Assembly (NCBI GenBank): GCA_025594325.1
Contig: JANHCV010000005.1
Coordinates: 89,501-153,500, forward strand
Direction: 5' to 3'
From: Blastocladiella emersonii ATCC 22665
Taxonomy: Eukaryota; Blastocladiomycota; Blastocladiomycetes; Blastocladiales; Blastocladiaceae
DNA length: 64,000 nucleotides
Below the pieces are notes generated by a model. The model ran no database searches. It worked only from the letters and a program-made list of their open reading frames with translations, and was not told the DNA's origin. Position numbers and translations under genes: made by a program. Positions 1-12,525 of this stretch are shown one piece after another. Within the stretch, counting starts at the first letter, position 1. The number at the start of each line of letters is the position of its first letter.

Positions 1-1
1 C

Positions 2-1801
<1,800 letters not shown>

Positions 1802-2369
1802 TCTATCGGGCGGGTACCTCTTCGCATAATACAATCAATCGCATTCTGCATGACTGACCACGGAGTGAGTCGCGTGTCCAGGGAGCGCGCCGCCACGGCC
1901 GCCGCCGCCACGCGTCGTCCCTGCTGCATGAACTGAACTGAACTCCGTGATGCCCGCTGATCCCGCGAGCCGACGCGTCCACGGTCAGGGACTCGAATGT
2001 AGCGAGGGACTCCCTCGACAACTTTTGTGAGTGAGTCGCGGCGATTTTCAGCGAGGATCACGGTCCATCACAGGTCGGAGAACCGGTGGCCGCCGCCGCC
2101 GCCACGGCCGTGCGCCTCGGGGGCGCCGCCGCGCTCGCAAACACTTCTCTCCCCTGCTCCTCTATATATACGCCGCGCTGCCTGACGAACCTTGCGCTCT
2201 CTCCCTCCATCTGAACGACCACGGGCATCGTTCGTCGTCGCGACCGCAACGCAAAGCCACACGGCACAAGCCCCCCTCCTCTCCGCGCACGACGAGCGTC
2301 GATTCTAGCGCGACCCGTCCCCGCTCCTCGCTGTTCCAGCAGCGTAGATCGCTTGCCCGCCCCGCCACC
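1802..2369 (+). promoter_or_regulatory. MCM6 3' flank and promoter of first sensor-like gene
   Basis: This 568-base gap carries a TATA-box-like TATATATA at 2163-2170, about 200 nt before the ATG at 2370. The leader that follows is pyrimidine-rich (CTCTCTCC and TCCTCTCC runs). The ATG sits in a strong context (CCACCATGG). The upstream part is presumably the MCM6 3' end. No gene was seen inside it. Confidence 0.5.
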
Positions 2370-3897
2370 ATGGCCCGCACCTCCAGCAGCAACCTCACCT
2401 CGCGGGCGTTCGTGCTCGCGGCCCTGGCGTCGGTGCTTGTCTTCCTCGCCGGCGTGGCCCACGCGCAGTCGACGGGGACGCCCGCGCGCCAGGCCGCCGT
2501 CAACTGCGCCGCCCTGACCACGTTTGATGCGTGCGACGCGGCGCGCAACGTCACGGCGACCGAGCGGTGCTTCTGGGGAAGCGACTTCAAGTGCACCCGC
2601 GGTACGTCGTGCGCTCCGGTCCGCTGCGGCGACGGCGCACCACCGGCTCGCCCTAACGCACCCTGCGCCCGCACCCTCGCGCGTAGCCATCTACTGCAAC
2701 GCCGACTGCACGGACACGGCCAACTGCGCGCCGTGCGCCGGGTTTGGCGGGCTGTGCCGACCAAAGTCGCTCGGGTGCCCGCCGGCGTGCCCGGACCTCG
2801 TGTCCAAGTGGGACTGCGAGCAGTGGGCGACCAACCGCACCGCCGTCCCGAGCTGCGCGTGGAGCACGCAGGCCGGCAAGTGCTCGCTCGTCAACGCCCT
2901 GACCGCGACCGACAACCGCGCGCCGACGGCGCCCGATGGCGGTGCCGCCAAGTCGGGCGACGGCGGCGACGGCAGCAACCTCGCGGCGACGCCGACGGGC
3001 GCTGCGGCCGCCACCAAGCCCCCACACGCGGACGTGGTCGTGTCGAGCAGCGTCATGATGCCGCTGACGATTGGCGGCGTCGCCGCCGTGGCCATTGTCG
3101 GGTTCGGCGCCATTCTCATCTCCGAGCGCCGCGCCGGGCCCGCGGCACCGCCCACGCTCCCGACCGCCAACAAGCCGCGTGTTGCGGCCGACGGCAGCAT
3201 CGAGCTCGCGGCGCCGCGCCGGCCACGCGGGCCGCGCAAGTCGGGCACCGCGCGCTGGATCACCAACGGCGGCGGCGCGGGCGCACGGAGTCCTGGCATC
3301 GTCGGCGGTGCACCAGGTAACGGCGTCGGTGGGAGTCGCACACCGCGCCGCGGGCCCATGGGCATAGGCAGCCCCGGCGCGGCGGGCGTGTACACGCCGC
3401 CCGTGTCGTCGTCGCTGCGGCCGGTTGTCGAGCACCGCGTCGTGATGCACCACTCGTCGACGAGCCTCGCGTCCGCCGCCGGATCCTCGTCGTCCTCGTC
3501 CATGGGGTACTCGACGCTGCCCACGACCTCGACGGGTCTCGCGCCACCATCTACCGGCGGCCCGCGCCGCCGCTCGCCCTCGCCGTCCCCGCGTCAGCCG
3601 GCCGCGCGCGCTCCGTCGCCGCTCCGGTTCACGCACGTCGCCGCGGCCGCGGACGCGCCGTCGTCCCCTGTCACGTCGCCGACTGGTGGGTCGGCGTCGC
3701 GGCACCTGATGCCGACGAGTGGGAGCAGCACGATCCGGTCGCGGTCCCGGTCCCGGTCGCCGACGCGCGTCCTCGTCCGGCCATCGTCGGCTACGAGCCT
3801 GCGGCAGCAGCCGGGCGGCTCGAGCCCGTCGAGCTCGCCAACCTCGCCCATCGGGCAGACAGCGGAGCTGTTCCACCGCCAGCCCTCCTCGCCCTGA
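2370..3897 (+). CDS. Single-pass cell-surface protein with Cys-rich ectodomain (tandem copy 1)
   Basis: Two exons, 2370-2601 and 2687-3897, give 480 residues. The intron has GTACGT and TAG ends and splits a codon after its first base. Residues 1-34 are a signal peptide ending near AHAQ. The ectodomain to about residue 150 has many Cys, with a repeated pattern Cys..Cys..C-F/A-W..Cys that loosely recalls PSI-type modules. It is followed by a Gly/Thr linker, one hydrophobic segment (MMPLTIGGVAAVAIVGFGA, about residue 205) and a disordered Ser/Pro/Arg-rich cytoplasmic tail of over 250 residues with an RSRSRSRS run. The layout is that of fungal wall-stress or mucin-like sensors, but no known family is recognised. 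The next gene downstream has the same plan and the same intron position, so the two arose by tandem duplication. Function is unknown. Confidence 0.8.
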
Positions 3898-4566
3898 GAC
3901 CCCATTTTGCCCTCCCCGTTTTGATGAAGAATACAATGATAGAGCACCGCCAGCGTGCGTTTTTCCTGCGGATCTCAAGGCCATCGAATCCTGAATCCTG
4001 TGCGCGGTGCATGGTCGGCAGCCGCTGGGGCTTTCTTTGACTCGCGGCGAGCGGTGGGGCTTGCTGCTGCGCCGCCGCCCGCTTCCTCTCCCCTCCCAGC
4101 GACGACGGCAACGACGTGGTCGGTTCTCTCTGCCCTGATCCTCATAGACTTCTAGACGAGGGTGAGACGCTGCAACCACGCGCACCACGCACCGTCCGCC
4201 CGCTCCAACCGACACAGAGAGCAGCACACGGCTGCAGTGACAACGACGGCGCCCCAGCCAACCCGCGAACTTTCCGCTTCCTAGGTCCGTTCATCCTCGG
4301 GCTGACCGGCTGCGGCCCTCCGCTTCGTCATGGGCGAGGCGGCGGGTCGCGGGCGCAGGAGCAAGGGGTGGGCCGGCGCGGCCGTGGTCGAAGCGAAGGC
4401 TCAGCCACCCGTCGCCGGCCGCTGTGCTGCCGTCGCGAATCATGACCGGGCCACTCACGCTGGCGCGCCCTCGCCTCACCACGGCGACCACGACACCATG
4501 TGTGTGTAGACTACGGCTCGAGCACTAGCGCACCAGGCCCCTCGCCACCGCTCTCCCGCAACAACC
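3898..4566. other. Intergenic region between the tandem sensor-like genes
   Basis: 669 bases. An AT-richer stretch just after the stop (about 3925-3945) is probably the 3' end signal of copy 1. The remainder is presumably the promoter of copy 2. No gene, RNA or repeat was recognised. Short open frames here have no coding character. Confidence 0.4.
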
Positions 4567-6258
4567 ATGTTCCCAACTTCCTTCTCGACCCACGCGCGGC
4601 TCCGCGCCGTGATGGGCCTCCTGATCGCCACGCTACTCGTGCTCGCGGCCGCGGTGCCCGCCGTGACGGCGCAGGACGGCGCGGGCGCCAACCCGTGCAG
4701 CGTCGTCAAAGCGCGCGACGAGTGCGAGGCCAAGCAGGTCACGTCTGGCGGACAGTGCTACTGGTCCGAGACGGCGTGCTTTCTCGGTACGATCTGCTGC
4801 CCGCTCGCCCTCTTAAGTCGCTCCGACGGCTAACGCTCCTGCACATCCACAGGCGACGCGTGCGGCTCCGGCTGCTCCAAGCCCGGGTGCGCGCGGTGCC
4901 CGTCGCTCGCGAACCTGTGCTACCCGTCCGTGATCCCGTGCCCGCTGTCGTGCTCGGCGTACACGTACGAGGCCGCGTGCACGGCGTGGGGATCGAGCCG
5001 CCCGGGCGTACCGCGGTGCGCGTGGGCCGACGGCGCGTGCAAGACGGACGCGCAGGGGTTCAAGGGCCCCGCTGACGGTGCTTCCCCGAAAAACGGCACC
5101 ACGGCCGTGTTCGGCGGGACCGGCGGCAGCGTGGATGCCGGCGCGACCGCGCAGCAGCAGGGCGGCAGCGCGGGCTCGTCGGCGCTCCCGATCATCGGCG
5201 GGATCGTCGCCGCGCTCCTCGTCGTCGTGGCCGCGGGCTTCTTTGTCGCCCGCGCGCGCCGCGGCCGCAAGTCGAACGGTGGCGACGCCGAGTCGGCCAA
5301 GTCGCGCAGCATCCCGGCCGCGGCCAAGCCGTCGTCGGGCGGCAGCGGCAGTAGCCCGACCACGCCCGTCCGCTCCGCCGCCATCTCGGCGCCGCAGCTC
5401 GCCAACACGTACGAGATCCGTCCTCCACCCTCTGCCGCCGCCGCCGCCGCCTCGGTCACCTCGCCCGCGCCCGCCGCGACCACGGCCTCGGCCACGACGC
5501 GCATGCTGGCGCCGACACCCACCGCGACGCCCGTCGTAGTGCGCTCGCCCGTGGCGGTGCAAGAGTTCCCGACGATCCAGCGGCACGCGCACTCGTCGGT
5601 CGTGTCGGAGACGGCGTCGACGCTGGACCGCGCTGACGCGCCGATCCCGCGGTCGTGGAACCTCGGGTCCGCCAGCACGAACGGCGGCACCGCGTCGCCG
5701 ATGCGCGCGGCGGCCATGGCGCGGGCCGCGGCCATGACGGCGTCGGTCGTGTCCATGGACGTGCCGCCGTCGGCGTCGAGCGACACGTCGTTTGCGTTTG
5801 CGCGGCCGCGCCTCGACAGCACCAACGTCACCGAGGGCCAGTCGACGCTCGGGTACGTGTGGCCGACCACGGCGAGGCTCACCATGATCTCGCTCGCCGA
5901 CACGGACCGCGAGCTCGACTCCGAGACCGGGTCGGTCCCGCCTACGCCCATGGACGAGGCCGCGTACTACCGGTACGCGACCGAGGGCGAGGTCGAGGCG
6001 GCCGCCGCGGGTCGCGACGGCGAGGAAGAGGTCAACCGCATGCTGCCACAAGGGTCCGCGTCCCAGCAGCACCTCGCGACCCCCGCTACGCCCAACACGC
6101 CCATGTCGCCCTACTCGTTGAGCGATATCGGGTACTACAGCGTCGTCAACGGCGGCGCCAGCGATGTCGGCACGCCCACGTCGCCCGTGCCCGCGGTCCC
6201 AGGTAGTCGCAGTCACGGCGGCCTGAACGTCGCGCCGCGCGACGCGTCCTTGACATGA
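4567..6258 (+). CDS. Single-pass cell-surface protein with Cys-rich ectodomain (tandem copy 2)
   Basis: Exons 4567-4786 and 4853-6258 give 541 residues. The intron (GTACGA..CAG) lies at the same place and phase as in the upstream paralogue. The signal peptide covers about residues 1-36 (an alternative start is Met16). The ectodomain to about residue 160 has C-Y-W and C-A-W motifs like the CFW/CAW motifs of copy 1, with a Cys-dense stretch between them. One transmembrane helix follows (IIGGIVAALLVVVAAGFFVA, about residue 206) with a basic stop-transfer RARRGRK. The tail of about 310 residues is low-complexity Ala/Ser/Thr and then more ordered, with acidic and Tyr-containing segments (AYYRYATEGE, GYYSV). 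Ectodomain and TM are similar in plan to copy 1 but the tails are unrelated in sequence, suggesting different downstream partners. This could be a wall-integrity sensor. That is inference from layout only. Confidence 0.8.
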
Positions 6259-6525
6259 TTTCCTTGTGCTAGCAGACGATTTGACACTCATATACAGCCT
6301 TTTTGTGATCCCAGAGCAGCGACTAGTCGGAGACGTGACAAGGATACATATGAAGCAACGACAGAGAGAGTGGATGGGGGACGGCGCGGCAGATGGTGGT
6401 GGATGGCGCTCGCGCGGCGGTGGCGGGGTATAGCAAACAGAGCAGAGGTGCAAGGACAGCGAGGGAGCGAGGGAGCGATGGAGCGTCTATGTACATGTAT
6501 GGGGGAAGGGAAAGTAGCGGTGCAA

Positions 6526-7245
6526 TCACAGCCCGCGCGCGGCCATGTCCTCGAGCGTGGGCACGGCGGCCACGACCACGGCCACGGTCGCGGCGCACGC
6601 GTGCACCTTGTCGCAGCCGGCGCACACAGCGTCGTCAGCGCCCGGCGCGGCCGCGATCATGGCGTGCTGGCGGCGCATCAGCGACTTGAGCGCCATCATC
6701 TCGGCCACGTCCGCGTACCGCAGCCGCGCCACGGGGTCGTCCGAGCACCGGTCGTACTCGTCGGCCGCGTGCATCGCGTACGTCGCCGACACCTCGGACG
6801 CCGCGAACCGCACCGTGCGGCGTGCTTGTGGTCCGACAGCCGGCGCGAGCGCGGGCGGCGCGAAGCAGGACGACGCGCCGTCGAGCTCGTCCTCGTCGTC
6901 CTCGTCCTCGCCGACGCCCGAGTCGGTGGTTGCAACGTCGTCCTCGTCCTCGTCGTCGTCGCCGCTATTGAAGGCGCTGTCGGCCTCGTCGTCGTCGCAG
7001 TCGGCCGTGCACAGCGGCGACTTGCCGGTGGTCGTCGTCGCGCGGCACGCGTGCAGGCACGACGCGAGCTCGGCAATGGCCGACGGCGCCGCGGCGAGCG
7101 CGAGGGCGAGCGGCGCGGACACGGTCGGTGAAGGCGGGAGCGGCGCGGTGGTCGAACACGTTGTCGAGGCCGAGGTCGACGCAGACGCGGGCGCGCACAC
7201 GTGCGACGGATTGGACGCGAGCACGAGGAGCGGGGAGGCGGTCAT
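6526..7245 (-). CDS. Acidic protein with PP1-docking-like VRF motif
   Basis: Single exon, 239 residues, ATG at 7245 in a good context (CCACCATG). The middle is strongly acidic (Asp/Glu runs about residues 82-120). It is followed by a compact conserved-looking block: RTVRFAASEV, then DEYDR, ARLRYADVAEMMALK and a basic helix. VRF preceded by basic residues resembles the RVxF docking motif for protein phosphatase 1, and the VRF..EYDR pairing occurs in fungal proteins of unknown role; I cannot confirm homology. The C-terminus has a Cys pair (CAGC). It is convergent with the second sensor-like gene across 267 bases. A regulatory-subunit role is only a guess. Confidence 0.6.
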   Translation of the reverse strand: MTASPLLVLASNPSHVCAPASASTSASTTCSTTAPLPPSPTVSAPLALALAAAPSAIAELASCLHACRATTTTGKSPLCTADCDDDEADSAFNSGDDDEDEDDVATTDSGVGEDEDDEDELDGASSCFAPPALAPAVGPQARRTVRFAASEVSATYAMHAADEYDRCSDDPVARLRYADVAEMMALKSLMRRQHAMIAAAPGADDAVCAGCDKVHACAATVAVVVAAVPTLEDMAARGL

Positions 7246-8224
7246 GGTGGTGGTTGTGCAGATGGTGATGGTGGTGGTGGTGGTGGTGCAGTGTGCAATG
7301 GATGCGATGAGCGATGAGGGTCACAAAATCGGGCTACGGGGGGCGCGCCAGCTTGATATACGCGTGGGGATCCGCAGCGGCGGCAGGTACGGTGGCGGGC
7401 GGGGCGACGGGCACGACGAGGGCCGCAGGTGTCGCAGGAAGATTTGACTTCTGGCCGTCGAGGTTGGTCGGCGGTGGCGCACGGTGAGCAGCGGTTGCGC
7501 GGGTTGGGCGTGGCCGACGCGTCGATCGGCGGCAGGGACGGCGGCCGTAGAGTGTGTGCGAGGCAGCGAGCGCGCGAAGCAGCGGCAGCGGCAAGGGATG
7601 AGGATAAGGTTGAGGTTTCCGGTGAACGGCGAGCGGGGAGCGGGGAGGGGACGAGGAGCGGAGACTTTTGAGCGCACGTCGCGGTCGTGGTCGCGTTCTC
7701 GGTCGCCGGTTGGTCTCGCGCGCAAGGTTCCGCAGCGGCAGCGGCAGCGGTGCGTCGTCGAGGGAAGGCGGGGAGGTGGCCGTGGAACGCGGTCTCACGG
7801 CGGCGGGTGGGGAGGGTGCTCGCGCAACGGCCGAGGAGGGGGGCGTGTCTCGCGGCAGGCGGTGCTGCGGCGCGCGGTGGTCGGTGGTCGGGGTCTCACG
7901 CGTTGAAAGCAGGCGCGAGGGATCCTGCACTGCCGTAATAGATCGGGGCAGAGACTACGAGGTCCGAGAGGGGGAGGGAGAGAAAGAATCGACGCCGCCG
8001 TGTTCGAGAGCCTTTTGCAGCGGCGCGAGCTAGGGCAGGCGTTATCTAATTTTCTTCGCGAGGGCGGCGCGCACGAGTGGACGGAAGAAACAAGCACGTT
8101 CGCGGGGCCAATAATCGCGCGTCGATAAGCGAAGCAGCCCCCCACGTGCATGGCGCAGCACTCCTCCCGTCATTCCGCGCCACGGTCCCGTCATCGCACT
8201 CGATCGAATGAAAGTGTATTGCGG
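7246..8224. other. Promoter region of the acidic protein; microsatellites
   Basis: 979 bases upstream of the gene at 6526-7245 and downstream of the gene at 8225-9346. A GTG/GGT microsatellite lies directly before the ATG (about 7243-7290). A CGGCAG repeat sits near 7730-7750. Open frames on both strands are Arg/Pro/Ser-rich shadows with no family resemblance. No gene is called. Confidence 0.4.
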
Positions 8225-9346
8225 TCAGAGTTTCAACACCGTGGCCGCGAGCGCCGACAGCGCCGCGTCGACGGCCGCGTCGGTCGCGTCCGGGTCGTGC
8301 AGCGCCGCGTACTCGGCGTCCTTGGCCGCCTGCACGCGCCGCGTCGCGCGCAGCATCTGCCCGACGCCGGGCCCGTTGGTCAGGCCCGTCACGGCCATGA
8401 TGCGCGTGCCGTCGATGCGGTCCTTGACCGGCTTGTTCGCCGCGAGCTCGGCCAGCCACGCCTCGAGCGCGCCGCGCTGCCCAAAGTAGTCGAGCGCCTC
8501 GTCAACCACCTTGGACACCTCCTCAGGGGACACGCGCTCGGGTGGTGGGGATGCTGGCGTGTCGCCGAGCTCGGCGGTCGCGCCCTCGGCCAGGATCGTG
8601 ATCAGCTCGACGTAGCGCGGCCGGATCGCCATGCGCCGGCTCTGCTCGCCCGTCTTGGGCAGCGACGCGAGGAACGCCGCCGGCGAGAAGAACCGGCACC
8701 GCCGCAGCCACTCGGCGAGGTCGCGCGGCGTCGCGAACCCGGCCGCGTGCACCGCGCGGTCGAGCCCGGCAAAGTCGAGCACTGCGAGGTAGTCGGTCGT
8801 CAGCACAAACTCGCGCGGCCGCTGCCCGCTCTGCGGCCCGCCCGGCGCGTTGGCCCGCAGCACAAACCCCGTCTGCGTCAGCTTGAACCCGAACGGCCGC
8901 AGGATCTGGCCCAGCACGCTGCTCTTGTCGCCGTCATCGAACCAGTCGCACGCGAACGCAAACTCGGTCGTTGAGGGGAGCGGGATCAGGTCCACTTGCA
9001 CCCGCGACGGCGCGTCGGGGTCGGTGCTCCCTGCCCTCGCGTCGTGCACGAGGTGCACCTCGAGCGGCGTCGCCTTGAACTCGGCGATAGCGCCCTGCGG
9101 CAGGTGTGGCCGCAGCGTGTCGGGCAGCACGCGGAGGTGGTCCGCGACCTTGCCGGTCGGTGCGGACGGCAGGTGCATGAGGATATCGACGTCGCCAAAG
9201 TCGGACTTGCCGGGCGCCGACCGCGGGACGTGCGTCAGTGCACCCGGGTACGCGGCGAGCAGGGCGCGGGTGTAGGTGGCGACAATGGCGTCGTGCAGCG
9301 CGCGGCCGACGCGTGCCGTTGGTTCGGCAAAGGTGCGGCCTCCCAT
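8225..9346 (-). CDS. Nucleotidyltransferase-fold-like protein, hypothetical
   Basis: 373 residues in one exon, taking the ATG at 9346 (MGGRTFAEP). The frame stays open for 70 codons upstream but those lack coding character. Near residue 55 is GKSDFGDVDIL, which fits the G-S-x-x-D-x-D type active-site loop of the polymerase-beta nucleotidyltransferase superfamily. It is followed by a probable third acidic strand (RVQVDLIPL, about residue 125). This could be a template-independent NTP transferase or an inactive relative; substrate is unknown. The C-terminal half is helical and has no recognised domain. It is divergent from RPL4 with 278 bases between the start codons. Confidence 0.65.
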   Translation of the reverse strand: MGGRTFAEPTARVGRALHDAIVATYTRALLAAYPGALTHVPRSAPGKSDFGDVDILMHLPSAPTGKVADHLRVLPDTLRPHLPQGAIAEFKATPLEVHLVHDARAGSTDPDAPSRVQVDLIPLPSTTEFAFACDWFDDGDKSSVLGQILRPFGFKLTQTGFVLRANAPGGPQSGQRPREFVLTTDYLAVLDFAGLDRAVHAAGFATPRDLAEWLRRCRFFSPAAFLASLPKTGEQSRRMAIRPRYVELITILAEGATAELGDTPASPPPERVSPEEVSKVVDEALDYFGQRGALEAWLAELAANKPVKDRIDGTRIMAVTGLTNGPGVGQMLRATRRVQAAKDAEYAALHDPDATDAAVDAALSALAATVLKL

Positions 9347-9624
9347 GGTGTTAATTCGTGTCTGGGGGGTGAGGGACACGGCGCGCGCGCAGTCTATTTG
9401 ATGCGACTGCGCCAAGTCGCACGCGGCTTCTAGCGGTGATTCATGGTCGGTGTCGAATGTGTCGCGAGCAGCGTGAGGCCGCGTCGGTCGACGCTGGGAA
9501 GAGGAGTGGCGCAACGTCGAGTCGACTCGATTGGTCGGTCGCACGTCACCAGCCACGTCGGAGCTAGAGTGTCAAACGCCGCACAGCCGTCCTCTCTTGC
9601 TCTCCCCCACCTCGATTATTTACC

Positions 9625-10924
9625 ATGTCGGTCAGTATCCTGCTATGTAACGCTTCCCGGCGACGCTGCCGCTGCCGTCGTCCACGAATTTTCGCGCAGC
9701 TCGCCGCCCGCGACCTCGGTCGGATTTCCGGCGGGCTGCCCTCCGCGACGACGACGACGACGCTGCTGCGAAAATGCCCCGCGAACGTGTGACTGACGAG
9801 GTTGCCACCCGCTTCCATCCACCTCGCAGGCCGCTCGCCCCGTTGTCAACGTCCACGGCGATAAGAAGGTTGTGGGCTCCCTGCCCCTCCCCGCCGTCTT
9901 CAAGGCGCCCATCCGCCCCGATGTCGTCAAGGCCGTGTACAAGAACATCGCCAAGAACAAGCGCCAGGCGTACGCCGTCTCGACCAAGGCCGGTCACCAG
10001 ACCTCGGCCGAGTCGTGGGGTACCGGTCGCGCCGTTGCGCGTATCCCCCGTGTCGGCGGTTCGGGCACCCACCGCGCCGGCCAGGCCGCCTTCGGCAACA
10101 TGTGCCGCGGCGGTCGCATGTTCGCCCCCACCAAGGTGTGGCGCCGCTGGCACGTGCGCACCAACGTCAACGAGAAGCGCTTCGCCGTTGTCTCGGCCCT
10201 CGCAGCCTCGGCCATCCCCGCCCTCGTGATGGCCCGCGGTCACCGCGTCGAGCGCGTTGCCGAGGTCCCCCTCGTCATTGCCGACGCTGCCGAGTCGCTC
10301 ACCAAGACCAAGGACGCCGTGGCCCTGCTCCGCAGCCTCAAGGCCTACGACGACGTCAAGAAGGTGATCCACTCCAAGAAGCTCCGCGCCGGCCAGGGCA
10401 AGCTCCGTAACCGCCGCTTCACCCAGCGCCGCGGTCCCCTCGTTGTCTACGGCAACGACAACGGCATTGTCCGCGCCTTCCGCAACATCCCCGGCATCGA
10501 GCTCGCCCACGTCTCCCGCCTCAACCTCCTCCAGCTCGCCCCCGGTGCCCACCTCGGCCGCTTCATCATCTGGACCGAGTCGGCCTTCAAGGCCCTCGAC
10601 TCCATCTTCGGCACCTTCGCCGAGAAGTCGCAGCAGAAGACCGGCTACTACCTGCCCCAGGCCATTATGGCCAACGCCGACCTCGCCCGCATCATCAACT
10701 CGGACGAGATCCAGTCGGTTGTCAAGGCCGCCGGCGCCAAGAAGACCAAGCGCCCCTTCTCGCAGAAGAAGAACCCGCTCAAGAACAACGGCGTCATGAT
10801 CCGCCTCAACCCCTACGCCGCCGTTGTCAAGCGCACCGAGATCCTCGGCAAGGTGTCCAAGAAGACCACCAAGTCGAAGGCCCGCGCCTCGCCCGCCTTC
10901 GTTGCCCAGCTCAAGGCCCTGTAA
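9625..10924 (+). CDS. RPL4: 60S ribosomal protein L4 (uL4)
   Basis: Structural protein of the large cytosolic ribosomal subunit, lining the peptide exit tunnel. Exon 1 is only six bases (ATG TCG, 9625-9630); the intron is 9631-9829 (GTCAGT donor, ACTGAC branch at about 9792, CAG); exon 2 is 9830-10924. The product is 366 residues, the normal length. Family hallmarks: [49 protein letters not shown] and [11 protein letters not shown] two-codon first exon is common in fungal ribosomal protein genes. The intron (199 nt) is far longer than others here, perhaps because of regulation or an embedded small RNA; I saw no clear C/D or H/ACA box. Codon use is the most biased in the window. Confidence 0.97.
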
Positions 10925-11221
10925 GTCGCTCCACCGACTTCAGTATCCCGCGCTGGTGGTGCCGCCGTGTTTTGGTTGTGAGCGGGAGCGATGCCCCGGT
11001 GTCGTTGACTGCGTGTGACGAATACATGAGCTTGTCCCCCCTTGAATCCCTTTGTCGTCTTTGCCCTCGGTCTTCTAGAGGTGAGCTTCCTTCTGCTTGA
11101 GCACTCTCGTCATAGTCCCCCTGCTCTCGACCAGCATCGCCTTGCCATGTCGAAGGTTGCCAAGGGAGACCTGCAGAGAGACCAGAGACACAAAAGCACA
11201 TATGTATTAGTCGAATCAAAG

Positions 11222-12525
11222 CTACTCGTCATCCTCCTCGTCGTCACTCTCACCCTGCGCGGCCTCCTCGTCATCCTCGTCATCGTCCTCATCCTCGTCA
11301 TCGACCTCGCTCTCATCCGACTCGTCGCCCTGCTCGGCGAGAATGGCGCGGATCGTGTCCTCGAGACCCGCGAGCATCTCGGCGTCGACAGCGTCGGGAG
11401 CGTGCTCGGCGGCCTTCTTGAAGTAGGCGACGGCCATCATGTAGGCGTTGGCGACCTTGTCGGCGTCCTCGTCGAGCATCTCGGCCACGGCGCCCTGGTT
11501 GACGCACGTCTCGGCGAGCGGCAGGAAGTTGGCCTCGTTCGGGTGGTCGTCCGTGTCTCGGGCCTTGGCGAGGAGGGTGTGGGCTACAGGCGCGTGTGTT
11601 CGAGGAATGAGCGGTTGAATCGACACGGCGGCTGCGAGAAGCGAAAGGTACCCGTGTCGAGCAGCTCGGCGGCGATCAGGAGCTTGTTCTTGTCGACGGG
11701 CTTGTCGGCCTCGGCGCGCTCGCCCTGCTCCTCGACGACGGCGGTGGCCTTGAGCAGGAGCACCTGGCCGACGCCGAGGTGCTTGACGGACGAGTCGTTG
11801 TCGAGCGTCTGCCACAGGGCCTCGACCGTGTCGATCGACGGGACGGCGGGCTCGTCGGCCTCCTCGTCGTCGTCGCCGTCCTTGTCGGCTGGCGTCAGAC
11901 GGCGGTGCGCGATCCACGCAATCGCCTCGCGGTCGGCGTGCGGGACGGCGTCGGCGTACACGTCGAGGTCCTTCTGGGCGATCTTGGTCCCGGCGAGCAG
12001 GGCGCCGCCGACCTTGAGGACGGCCTGGACCGCCGCGCGGGTGGGCGCGTGCGCGATCGCAGCGGACGGCGCGGGCACGGTGGCGGGGACCTCGGCGAGC
12101 GTGTCGCGGGCAATGTCAAGGAACTCACCAGCGTGCTTGGCCTCGTCGGCGCCGTACGCGGCGGTCCAGAACAGCGCGAGCGCGTAGACGAGGCGCAGGA
12201 CGGCGTGGTCGCCGGCGGGCAGCAGGTCGGCGTCCGCGGCGGCGAGCCCGAGCTGGCGCGCGGCCTCGTGCACGGTGCCGCGCAGGAGCGTGCGGCCCTG
12301 GTCCGCGTCACCCGCGGCGATCCGCGACGTGGCCGCGTGCAGCATGGCGGCGACCTCGGCCACCTCGTGGTCCTCCTCGACGTCGCCGACGAACAGCGTC
12401 TGCGCGTTCTCGGACGGATCGGCCGCCGAGGCGTCGGCAGCGGGCGAGGCGGTGTCGCCGCGCGCGCGCTTCGAGGCGGGCTCGGCGGTGCTCTTCTTCA
12501 GGCCCTTGGCGCGCTTCGGTGGCAT
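11222..12525 (-). CDS. ETT1: ETT1/Nro1-like translation termination enhancer
   Basis: Two exons on the minus strand, 12525-11652 and 11583-11222; the 68-nt intron has GTACCT and TAG ends. The product is 411 residues, against 412 for yeast Ett1 (from memory). It begins MPPKRAKGLKKS, the lysine-rich start typical of the family. Then come a helical array with RTLLRGTVHEAARQL, and TPR-like helices to the end (YFKKAAEHAPDAVDAEMLAGL). The tail is a run of Asp/Glu ending EEDDE. Ett1/Nro1 proteins support translation termination and bind the Ofd1 dioxygenase in fission yeast. The match is by overall pattern, so I hold it with moderate confidence. The gene is convergent with RPL4 across 297 bases. Confidence 0.6.

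Noticed and set aside
2653-4227. Long minus-strand frame over the first sensor-like gene
   Set aside because: Arg-rich shadow with no domain; the plus-strand gene has signal peptide, TM helix and splice sites.
9347-9556. Upstream extension of the nucleotidyltransferase-like gene to 9556
   Set aside because: The extra 70 residues lack domain character and would leave almost no promoter between this gene and RPL4; the ATG at 9346 fits better.
9774-9829. RPL4 start at ATG 9774 (MPRER) with a short intron
   Set aside because: Its donor would overlap the branch site of the longer intron and the N-terminus would not match the family; ATG TCG at 9625 followed by GTCAGT gives the expected MS-AARPVV start.
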